DNA from: an uncultured bacterium
GTDB lineage: Bacteria > Chloroflexota > Anaerolineae > J036 > Brachytrichaceae
Assembly: GCA_903873965.1 (NCBI GenBank)
Contig: CAIQQO010000484.1
Coordinates: forward strand, 1 to 38,001
DNA length: 38,001 nucleotides
Reading direction: 5' to 3'
The position numbers and the translations under genes were made by a program. The notes below the pieces were generated by a model. It worked only from the letters and a program-made list of their open reading frames with translations, did no database searches and was not told the origin of the DNA. Of the stretch, positions 23,175 to 30,705 are shown piece by piece. Each line of letters begins with the position of its first letter. Position 1 is the stretch's first letter.

Positions 23175-25175
23175 CTATCCAGGCATGTCCCACACGATCA
23201 CATCCCGCGGCGCCATGCTCAGTTCCAGAACGGCGCTTTCCCCGCTTGCGGGTAGTGTTTCAGTTGTGCCATCTAGGCGATACAGCCGCGAAGCAGCCGG
23301 GGTGCGTGCTCGCAACGGGTCGACCCGAACCTGGGCTTTAGCCGTTTTATCGGTCGGGTTGATCAGCACAACAGAGTCGCCGCTCCCATCGCCGTAGGTG
23401 AATCGTCGCCCTGTCGCGCCTTCGCACGATAAGCCATCCATATCCTCAAATTGCGCCAGCACGGTCAGGTCTGCTGTGCGGCTGCGCAACGCGCCTAACT
23501 TCTGGATATAGGCGCCAAAATCAGGAGCATCGTCCAGTGTCCCCGTGAAGCCGTTCGTGGTCAGCATCAACATCAGGCCATACAGGAAACCGTTCTGCGC
23601 AGCGCTGACATCACGGTCGCTTACCCATGCGTTTGACATCTCCGGCAACGAATAGGCCATGATGTCCGGGTTGCGGCGGAACCAGTTCCAGTTCCACAAT
23701 AAATCGATGGCCTGCGGAGTAAAGACATCCGGCATTTCGCCCATCAGATAGCTGTCCGGATTGCGCTCCTTCATGCGCCGACGGAAATCACTGATCCATT
23801 CAATCGCGGCCATGTGCGTGTCATCCACCCGCGTATGCCCGTGGTTTTCAGCATAGCAGGGCAGATACTCGAAGCTCTGGTCGATAAAAAAGGCGCTGAA
23901 GCCGACATCCAGCAATCTGTCCAGATGGTGGTTCACTTCCTGGCGGAACTCGTCGGAGCGTTGGCACATCGCCACAGCCATCGGCCCCATCCACTGCGGG
24001 AAAATCTCAGCCGTGCGGCTGCCGACCGGCGTAGGTTCGGGGCGTACGCTGCCATCGCGCATGCGCATCACGCCCGGGCTGCCGCGGCGCGTGTAAAAAT
24101 CGCACGTGGGCGATACCAGCCGCTGGTTGATCAACATACTGGCCGACACGCCCATAGCACGCACTTCCGCCAGCGCCTGACGCAACGCCTCCCATTTCGG
24201 CGCGGGGTAATCGGTCAAATCCGTCTTATTGACGCGGCCATAGGTGCCCATCATGTGGCCGTCCCACACGCACACGTCAGCAATGCCGTACTTCAAGCCC
24301 GCGCGCGCAACAGCGGGCAAATCGCTGAATGATCGCATCGGCTCGCCATCGAAGCTGGAAAACATGACGTGTTGGATGCCCAACGCGCGTCGCAGGCGTG
24401 CTGGAGGGCGCACCACCCGCTGTGTCCACCATGTCTTAAGCCAGTCGCGATAACGATGGGCGGGCGCGTGCCAGTCTTGGCTGTGCAGGCCGATGCCAAA
24501 GCGTTGCGATGTCCATTGGCTGCCGGGGGCGATCTCGACCGTGGCGAACCAGCCAAAGGTCAGGCTGACTCCCGTTCCCGCCGCGACGTTTTCTGCCGCG
24601 AACCCGCCCAGGTAGGCTTCCTGCATGTAGTTGATGATCCATAAGCCGCGCCCGCCTCCGGAGAGATCCATCCACGGCAGCATGGTAGCCAGCGGATACC
24701 GCACAGCCCAGCGTCGATGACCGCGGATAAAGGTCGTCCAGTCCAGGCCAATCACGGCATCGTGCGGATTCAGGCGATCAAAATAGCCCTGATAACCCGG
24801 CGTGAGCCGATCATGCGCGGGGCCGGCGTAACCCGTCCAGCCACCCAATCGCGGAAACCAGGCTTCCGTCACTGCCGCGTCGCTGCGGTTGTCGAGGGTC
24901 ATCTGGCACATCACCTCGTCCGCGCCGGGCGCCAGATCCAATGTGACGATCACCCGCATGTCCAGCCGATCGCAGTTGCCATCCGTATCCACGGGCGCGG
25001 TTTTCAGCCCCGCGTATTCGATTGTCACGTGGTTACCATGCCTGTCCAGGCGGACTTGCTGTTGCTCGGCGTCAATGTTGCGCGATTGCCATGCGTCGGT
25101 TGGAGAAATCAGGCGAAATAATGACGCGTCAGCAGGATTGGTGAGGTGCTCGATACCGCTGCGCAAGTCTTTCAA
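23175..25175 (-). CDS. DUF6259-type / GH36-like glycosidase
   Basis: A protein of at least 666 residues. An N-terminal beta-sandwich (VTIEYAGL ... VIVTLDLAPG) is followed by a TIM-barrel region with KYGIADVCVWDGHMMGTYGR, DVGFSAFFIDQSFEYLPCY (likely catalytic Asp), GEMPDVFTPQAIDLLWNWNW, and a C-terminal beta domain. I place it with uncharacterised alpha-galactosidase-like (DUF6259) proteins; the sugar specificity is unknown. The first standard start is TTG 25175, but the frame stays open for 29 more codons back to a stop at 25263-25265. That extra segment reads YSEEGIHIELNNGIIQLELD, exactly the missing first strands of the family. It contains no ATG, GTG or TTG; AUA at 25238 (seven bases after GAGGG), AUC at 25244 or CUG at 25262 are candidates. 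Upstream partner of the GH42 gene. Confidence 0.75.
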   Translation of the reverse strand: MKDLRSGIEHLTNPADASLFRLISPTDAWQSRNIDAEQQQVRLDRHGNHVTIEYAGLKTAPVDTDGNCDRLDMRVIVTLDLAPGADEVMCQMTLDNRSDAAVTEAWFPRLGGWTGYAGPAHDRLTPGYQGYFDRLNPHDAVIGLDWTTFIRGHRRWAVRYPLATMLPWMDLSGGGRGLWIINYMQEAYLGGFAAENVAAGTGVSLTFGWFATVEIAPGSQWTSQRFGIGLHSQDWHAPAHRYRDWLKTWWTQRVVRPPARLRRALGIQHVMFSSFDGEPMRSFSDLPAVARAGLKYGIADVCVWDGHMMGTYGRVNKTDLTDYPAPKWEALRQALAEVRAMGVSASMLINQRLVSPTCDFYTRRGSPGVMRMRDGSVRPEPTPVGSRTAEIFPQWMGPMAVAMCQRSDEFRQEVNHHLDRLLDVGFSAFFIDQSFEYLPCYAENHGHTRVDDTHMAAIEWISDFRRRMKERNPDSYLMGEMPDVFTPQAIDLLWNWNWFRRNPDIMAYSLPEMSNAWVSDRDVSAAQNGFLYGLMLMLTTNGFTGTLDDAPDFGAYIQKLGALRSRTADLTVLAQFEDMDGLSCEGATGRRFTYGDGSGDSVVLINPTDKTAKAQVRVDPLRARTPAASRLYRLDGTTETLPASGESAVLELSMAPRDVIVWDMPG

Positions 25176-25348
25176 TCGACAAACACAGCCGGTATGGTCG
25201 TCAAGTTCAAGTTGGATGATTCCATTATTCAGTTCTATGTGGATACCCTCTTCTGAGTACAGTCAGCCGCGATCAGAATGCTGTCGATTGTAACGGGCAG
25301 TGGAAAGCAGTGCAAACGAAATGGTACGATAGCCCAATAACCAAACCA

Positions 25349-26605
25349 ATGCGTAAATTTAAAGTTAAGGGCCTTGTGACCACCGCCAAATGGGTGCATG
25401 AAAAGTTAGCAACCGGGGTAGCGCCGGATCGTCGTGACGAATTCATACGTGTCGTGACAAACACTCTGGCCACAATCGAGCGCCAGTGTGCAGATCTCCA
25501 TGCCACGCCCGATGATCTTCATGCTGCCAGCCGGCAGGCTTACTGGTTTTTGAAGACGCTTGACATGAAAAACCTGCCCTTGCGCGCGCCATCGCAGGCT
25601 GCCGCGTCGCCGCAGACTGCTGCGCCATCGCACACCGTCACGCCGCCGCCTAAACCTGCGGCGCCAACACTGCGGGTTAAGAACTTGATTCGCAATACGA
25701 AGTGGATCCATGAGAGCATTGAACGTTTCGTAGAGATGCCAGCCAGCGATGCCATGGAAAGCCCTGAAGTTGCCTACTTGTTGGATCGCATCACTAGCGA
25801 TATCGACATCATCGACAAGATTTGTGCAGATGCCGGGACATCGCCGGCGGTGCTGCCGAAACCATCGCGACAAGCGTATCAGTGGTTGCGCTTTCTGAGC
25901 GACCGGGACAACTTTGCGGCGCACCTGGCCACCGTGGGCGCCATGAGTCAGTTGCTGCATAACGATCGCGACCTGGTAAATCGCGTGCGCGCGCGCAAAG
26001 TCCACATCGAGATGTCCTATTTTGGCATGTTATATGTGATAAAAAGCACCGGGACAACCATTAACATCAAGGTGTCCGAAGGGTATTGCGCTGCGCCGCC
26101 AGAAATGCTCCATGCGCTGTGTGACGCATTACTCATACCGGAATTGGAGGGGGCAGTCGACCTGGCTGTGGCCTATGGCAATAGTGACGATTTCGTCGAG
26201 ATTATCGAAGAACTGGAAGCGCTCGTGGATTCTCCTCCTGATCAGCAACGCGGACAATATTATGACCTGAACGTCGTGTTTGAGCGCGTTAATCAGCTGC
26301 ATTTCAATGGGCAGGTCAAGCGTCCGCGCCTGACGTGGAGCGCGTTGCGCACCACGCGGAAGATGGGTCATTATCGATTCAGCACCGACACTGTGATGAT
26401 CAGCTTGACGCTCGATCAAGCCCGCGTGCCGCCTTATGCGATTGACTTTGTGATGTATCACGAACTGTTGCACAAGCAAATGGGGACGCAAGTGGTCAAT
26501 GGGCGACGCTACAGTCACACCCCGGCCTTCCGCGCTGCTGAACGGCGCTATCCGCAGTATGCCGAGGCCAACGCCATTTTTGCAAAGCTAGGCTCAAGCC
26601 GCTAA
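25349..26605 (+). CDS. SprT-like zinc metalloprotease with duplicated N-terminal helical module
   Basis: A 418-residue protein. The C-terminal third is a SprT/YgjP-like metallopeptidase: DFVMYHELLHKQMG carries the zinc motif HELLH (residues about 371-375), followed by NGRRYSHTPAFRAAERRYPQ with the likely third ligand. The N-terminal part has two homologous modules. The first begins VKGLVTTAKWVHEKL and ends ADLHATPDDLHAASRQAYWF; the second begins VKNLIRNTKWIHESI and ends ADAGTSPAVLPKPSRQAYQW. They are joined by an Ala/Pro-rich linker. I do not know this module. The start is the ATG at 25349; a GTG 13 codons earlier is in frame. A -10-like TACGAT is at 25325-25330. The gene is divergent from the glycosidase operon. 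Stress or DNA-protein-crosslink protease roles of SprT relatives are only analogies. Confidence 0.75.
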   Translation: MRKFKVKGLVTTAKWVHEKLATGVAPDRRDEFIRVVTNTLATIERQCADLHATPDDLHAASRQAYWFLKTLDMKNLPLRAPSQAAASPQTAAPSHTVTPPPKPAAPTLRVKNLIRNTKWIHESIERFVEMPASDAMESPEVAYLLDRITSDIDIIDKICADAGTSPAVLPKPSRQAYQWLRFLSDRDNFAAHLATVGAMSQLLHNDRDLVNRVRARKVHIEMSYFGMLYVIKSTGTTINIKVSEGYCAAPPEMLHALCDALLIPELEGAVDLAVAYGNSDDFVEIIEELEALVDSPPDQQRGQYYDLNVVFERVNQLHFNGQVKRPRLTWSALRTTRKMGHYRFSTDTVMISLTLDQARVPPYAIDFVMYHELLHKQMGTQVVNGRRYSHTPAFRAAERRYPQYAEANAIFAKLGSSR

Positions 26606-26652
26606 CGTAGCGTTGCGCCATAGGCAAAAGCGATCGGTCGCCAATGGGTCGC

Positions 26653-26658
26653 TATAAT
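26653..26658 (+). promoter_or_regulatory. Consensus -10 box (TATAAT) upstream of the oxidoreductase operon
   Basis: A perfect TATAAT lies 100 bases before the ATG at 26759. There is no good -35 box, but GGTCGC is repeated just upstream (26636-26651), so an activator may be needed. The remaining leader contains AAGGTGG about ten bases before the start. Confidence 0.5.
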
Positions 26659-26758
26659 GGCCGTCCTGGCGATGGGTCATCATGGCCCTGTTTTGCTGTA
26701 TTGTTGTGCTGATGCGCGCCTGGCGCTGAGATGGAATTTGTAAGGTGGTGTTTGTAAT

Positions 26759-28975
26759 ATGAAGTTATTTGGCTGGAATTCTGCGCACTGGGCAAGTTTG
26801 ATCCCCAATGGCTTTGGCCATGTCAAGCCCAATCATTATGTCGACATGTTGCGGATCGCGTGGCAGAACCGTGACCAGCCATTGATGGCGTGGCGCATCC
26901 TGAACGATGGCGTATGCGATGGCTGCGCGTTGGGCACGACCGGTCTGCACGATTTCACCATGACGGGCGTGCACCTGTGCATGGTACGCCTGAACCTGCT
27001 GCGCCTGAACACGATGCCGGCGCTCGATCCTGCCGTGCTGGGCGACGTTGCCGCGTTGCGCAAGATGAACGCAGCCGAACTGCGCAAGCTTGGCCGACTG
27101 CCGTACCCCATGCTGCGGCGGCGCGGCGACAAGGGCTTTCAACGCGTTTCGTGGAAAACGGCGCTGGATACGATTGGCGAACGCATTCGTGATACGACGC
27201 CGGAGCGACTGGCGTTCTATCTGACGTCGCGCGGGATCACCAATGAGGTGTACTACGTCGCGCAGAAGGCAGCGCGCTTTCTCGGCACGAACAACATCGA
27301 CAACGCATCGCGCATCTGTCACGCGCCAAGCACTGTGGCGATGAAAGACACGCTCGGCGTATCGGCATCGACTTGCTCGTATACCGATTGGATCGGCAGT
27401 GATCTGGTAATTTTCATCGGCAGCGACGTGGCGAACAACCAGCCGGTGACGACGAAGTACCTGTATTACGCCAAGCAACAGGGAACGAAGATCGCGCTCA
27501 TCAACACCTATCGCGAGCCGGGCATGGAACGCTACTGGGTGCCGTCGGTGTTGGAAAGCGCGCTGTTTGGAACCAAGCTGACGGATGAGTTTTTCATGGT
27601 GCACACCGGCGGCGATATGGCTTTTATCAACGGCGTGATCAAGCACCTGATCGAGAACGGCTGGTGTGACCAGGCCTTTATCACAGAGCACACCGATGGG
27701 TTTGAGCAGCTTAAAACCGAGCTGGCGGCGCAGTCATGGGAGACGCTCGAAACCTATTCGGGCGCATCGCGCGATGAGATGTTGCGTTTTGCCGAGATGT
27801 ATCGGCAGGCCAAGTCGGCCGTGATTGTGTGGAGCATGGGCATCACGCAGCACGTCAACGGCGTTGATAACGTCAAGGCGGTCCTGAACCTGGCATTGGC
27901 GCGCGGGATGATCGGGCGTGAGAAATGCGGTGTCATGCCGATTCGAGGCCATAGCGGGGTGCAGGGCGGTGCCGAAGTGGGCTGCACGCCGTGGTATTAC
28001 CCGGGTGGAGCGCCGGTGGGCGCACAAGGCGCCGAGGAGATGTCGCAGAAATGGGGCTTCGCGGTCCCTTCGGCGCAAGGCAAGGCGTGCCTCGAAATGA
28101 TCGACGGCGCCTACACGGGCGACATCGACGTGCTGTATTCGGCCGGCGGCAACTTTCTCGAAACGCTGCCCGATCCCGACTATATTCACAAGGCGCTTGA
28201 ACGCCCGGCCTTGCGCGTTCACCAGGATATTGTGCTGACAACCCAGATGCTGGTTGATCCCGCGGACACGGTCATTTTGCTGCCCGCCCAGACGCGCTAT
28301 GAGCAACGCGGCGGCGGCACCGAAACCACGACTGAGCGGCGCATCATCTTCAGCCCTGAAATCCCCGGCCGCCGCATTGGTGAAAGCAAACCGGAGTGGG
28401 AGATTTTTATGCTGGTGGCCGAGCACACGTACCCGAATCGCCGCAGCCATATTCACTTTAAGGATGCGCAGCACATTCGCAACGAGATTGCGCAAATGAC
28501 GCCCAGTTACGCCGGCATTGAGAAGCTGAAGAAGAAGGGCGATGCGATGCAGTGGGGCGGACAACGCCTGTGCGAAGGCGGTCGCTTCCCAACCGACAAC
28601 GGGCGCGCGGCTTTTACACCGCTTAGCCCGCCCGAGCATCGCGTTCCAGCCGGGTGGTACTTTATGAGCACGCGCCGCGGCAAGCAGTTCAACAGCATTG
28701 TGCATGGCCGCCGCGATCCGCTGAATGGCGCCAGGCGCGAGGATGTGTTGATGAGCGAAAGCGATGCTGCGGCGCAGGGGCTGCAGAATGGCGACGCCAT
28801 TAAGCTGCAATCGACCAGCGGCGAGATGCGCGGGCGCGTGAAGATTGTGTCGATCAAGCCGCGCAACCTGCAGGTGCACTGGCCGGAAGGCAACAGCTTG
28901 TTGCCACGCGATGTTCACGATAGCGAAAGCGGCGTGCCCGACTACAATACGCTGGTGCAGGTGATAAAAGCATGA
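26759..28975 (+). CDS. Molybdopterin oxidoreductase, FdhF/YdeP family
   Basis: A 738-residue Mo-bis-MGD enzyme, probably formate dehydrogenase-like or of the acid-resistance-linked YdeP group. Cys53 and Cys56 in GVCDGCALG plus Cys74 (VHLC) resemble the reduced N-terminal cluster motif of this group rather than the full four-Cys ferredoxin-type set. The Mo ligand position is Cys187 in [12 protein letters not shown], aligned with the selenocysteine of E. coli FdhF, so this is a non-selenium version. [32 protein letters not shown] and the C-terminal dinucleotide-binding domain ([20 protein letters not shown]) fit the family. The stop overlaps the ATG of fdhD by four bases. No electron-transfer subunit gene is nearby, so the partner is unknown. 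Confidence 0.9.
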   Translation: MKLFGWNSAHWASLIPNGFGHVKPNHYVDMLRIAWQNRDQPLMAWRILNDGVCDGCALGTTGLHDFTMTGVHLCMVRLNLLRLNTMPALDPAVLGDVAALRKMNAAELRKLGRLPYPMLRRRGDKGFQRVSWKTALDTIGERIRDTTPERLAFYLTSRGITNEVYYVAQKAARFLGTNNIDNASRICHAPSTVAMKDTLGVSASTCSYTDWIGSDLVIFIGSDVANNQPVTTKYLYYAKQQGTKIALINTYREPGMERYWVPSVLESALFGTKLTDEFFMVHTGGDMAFINGVIKHLIENGWCDQAFITEHTDGFEQLKTELAAQSWETLETYSGASRDEMLRFAEMYRQAKSAVIVWSMGITQHVNGVDNVKAVLNLALARGMIGREKCGVMPIRGHSGVQGGAEVGCTPWYYPGGAPVGAQGAEEMSQKWGFAVPSAQGKACLEMIDGAYTGDIDVLYSAGGNFLETLPDPDYIHKALERPALRVHQDIVLTTQMLVDPADTVILLPAQTRYEQRGGGTETTTERRIIFSPEIPGRRIGESKPEWEIFMLVAEHTYPNRRSHIHFKDAQHIRNEIAQMTPSYAGIEKLKKKGDAMQWGGQRLCEGGRFPTDNGRAAFTPLSPPEHRVPAGWYFMSTRRGKQFNSIVHGRRDPLNGARREDVLMSESDAAAQGLQNGDAIKLQSTSGEMRGRVKIVSIKPRNLQVHWPEGNSLLPRDVHDSESGVPDYNTLVQVIKA

Positions 28976-29877
28976 TCCCACGCCGCAATATTCAACGCGT
29001 CCCGGTGCAACGCGTCGGCGCACCGCGGGCCGGTCAACCGACAACCGATATGGTTGCCATCGAGGAACCGCTTGAAATCCGACTGGTCGTTGATTCTACA
29101 GGCCCTAAAGGCCGCGAAGCCATGCAGAGCGACGAAGCGCGCACGCGCACGCAAAGCGTCTCGATCACCATGCGCACGCCGGGCGCCGATTATGAACTGG
29201 CAGCCGGCTTTCTGGTAAGCGAGGGCATCCTGCGCGACCCGGACGAGTTGCATGAGATTCGCTACTGCGTGGGCGCGCATGGCGAGGAACAGCAGTACAA
29301 CGTGGTCAGCGTGCGGTTGCGCCCGGGCGTGCCGTTTGATATGGCGCGGCTGCAACGCAACTTCTACACCACGTCATCCTGCGGCGTGTGCGGCAAGGCC
29401 TCGCTCGAAGCGCTGGAAGTGCAATCGTGCCCGATTCTGGCGCAGGACAGGCCGTTGATCACCGAGCAGGTCATATATGGGCTTGAAGCAAAGTTGCGCG
29501 ATGCGCAGGCCGTTTTCAGCAAGACGGGCGGGTTGCACGGCGCGGCGCTGTTTGATGCGCAGGGGACGTTGATCGGGGCGTACGAGGATGTGGGACGGCA
29601 CAACGCGGTCGACAAGCTGATCGGCGAACAGTTTTTGCAGCGGCGGCTGCCCCTGTCGAACTGCGTCATGCTGGTCAGCGGACGCACCAGCTTCGAGATC
29701 ATGCAGAAGGCGTTGATGGGCGGCATTGCGGTTGTGGCCGCGGTCGGCGCGCCGTCGAGCCTGGCGGTGGAACTGGCGCGCAACTTCGGGATGACGTTAC
29801 TTGGCTTCGTGCGCGGCGAGACGTTCAACATTTATACCGGGGCGCAACGGATTGTGCGCGCCACACCATCATCGTAA
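28972..29877 (+). CDS. fdhD: Formate dehydrogenase accessory sulfurtransferase
   Basis: A 301-residue maturation protein that passes sulphur from a cysteine desulphurase to the molybdenum cofactor, needed for active formate dehydrogenases. Its hallmark [12 protein letters not shown] gives Cys137 and Cys140. [46 protein letters not shown] and [20 protein letters not shown] are standard FdhD segments. An N-terminal extension of about 40 residues, with Arg/Pro-rich content, precedes the conserved part. Its ATG lies inside the stop of the oxidoreductase (ATGA), which couples the maturation factor to its client and strengthens the formate-dehydrogenase-like assignment of that enzyme. Confidence 0.95.
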   Translation: MIPRRNIQRVPVQRVGAPRAGQPTTDMVAIEEPLEIRLVVDSTGPKGREAMQSDEARTRTQSVSITMRTPGADYELAAGFLVSEGILRDPDELHEIRYCVGAHGEEQQYNVVSVRLRPGVPFDMARLQRNFYTTSSCGVCGKASLEALEVQSCPILAQDRPLITEQVIYGLEAKLRDAQAVFSKTGGLHGAALFDAQGTLIGAYEDVGRHNAVDKLIGEQFLQRRLPLSNCVMLVSGRTSFEIMQKALMGGIAVVAAVGAPSSLAVELARNFGMTLLGFVRGETFNIYTGAQRIVRATPSS

Positions 29878-29899
29878 GGGCGATAGCATTGCCATGCCG

Positions 29900-29905
29900 T
29901 ATAGT
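29900..29905 (+). promoter_or_regulatory. -10 box (TATAGT) upstream of radC
   Basis: TATAGT lies between fdhD and radC, followed by an expected start near 29912 and a leader of 30 to 45 bases. TTGCCA a short distance upstream is too close to be its -35 box. Confidence 0.35.
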
Positions 29906-29956
29906 TTTGTCAATGCCTTCTGATCACTGAATAGAGGGATGCAGGGCAGATTATCC

Positions 29957-30676
29957 ATGACCAACCCTACAGAGCCACCACGGGATAGTGCGCGCACAAC
30001 GGAAGTTACCGGGCATGAAGGTCATCGGAAACGCGTCAGGCAACGTTTCCTGCAACAGGGGCTGACAGGATTTGAGGATTACGAAGCGCTGGAGTTGATT
30101 TTGTTGTTTGTGGCGCGACAACAGGATATGAAACCTGTTGCCAAGGCGCTTGTTGCACGCTTCGGGTCTTTCAAAGCTGTGCTGGATGCCCCGGATGCGG
30201 AGTTAATGGAAGTTCCCGGTGTGGGCGAGAGCGCGATGACGATCATACGGTTGATCAAAGAGGCCACGGTGCGGTATTTAAAGCAGACCAGCCGCGCAAG
30301 CTTTAGTATTGACCAGCCGAAGGTATTGATCGATTATTGCATCGCCGGTATGGGCGCTGCGCCCAACGAGCGGTTTCGGGTGATTTGCCTGAATGCCAGT
30401 TTTGCCATCGTTGATGAGCGTGATGTGGCCGAAGGTACTGTTAACCAGGCCACGGTGTATCCGCGGCGCGTGGTTGAAATCGCGCTGGCAGCGCGTGCAT
30501 CGACATTGATCTTCGTGCATAACCACCCTGATGGCGCCGTGACGCCGTCTGATTTCGATAAGACATTGACGCGCAGCCTGGTTCTGGCGACGAAGACGAT
30601 TGGCATTACGGTGTACGATCACTATATTGTTTCGCGCGATACTTATTTCAGCTTTCGTGAAGGTGGACTTTTATAA
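29957..30676 (+). CDS. radC: RadC-family JAB-domain protein
   Basis: A 239-residue RadC protein. The N-terminal helix-hairpin-helix region reads FEDYEALELILLF ... LMEVPGVGESAMTIIRLIKE. The C-terminal JAB/MPN domain has the metal set: EGTVNQATVYPRRV with the upstream Glu, then FVHNHPDGAVTPSDFD with the His-x-His and Asp ligands. RadC is widespread; its old link to DNA repair is weak, and copies are common on mobile or defence-associated DNA. The start is uncertain: ATG 29957 follows an AGGG, and ATG 29939, six codons earlier, is also in frame. It is the first gene of the group that leads into the helicase, ATPase and methyltransferase. Confidence 0.92.
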   Translation: MTNPTEPPRDSARTTEVTGHEGHRKRVRQRFLQQGLTGFEDYEALELILLFVARQQDMKPVAKALVARFGSFKAVLDAPDAELMEVPGVGESAMTIIRLIKEATVRYLKQTSRASFSIDQPKVLIDYCIAGMGAAPNERFRVICLNASFAIVDERDVAEGTVNQATVYPRRVVEIALAARASTLIFVHNHPDGAVTPSDFDKTLTRSLVLATKTIGITVYDHYIVSRDTYFSFREGGLL

Positions 30677-30705
30677 GATTACTTTGACGTGACCGGGGGA
30701 CATGC

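Noticed and set aside
27734-29044. Long minus-strand open frame (436 codons) opposite the molybdoenzyme gene
   Set aside because: It is a codon-bias shadow of a clear FdhF/YdeP-family gene; the product has abundant His/Arg/Gln and no recognisable fold.
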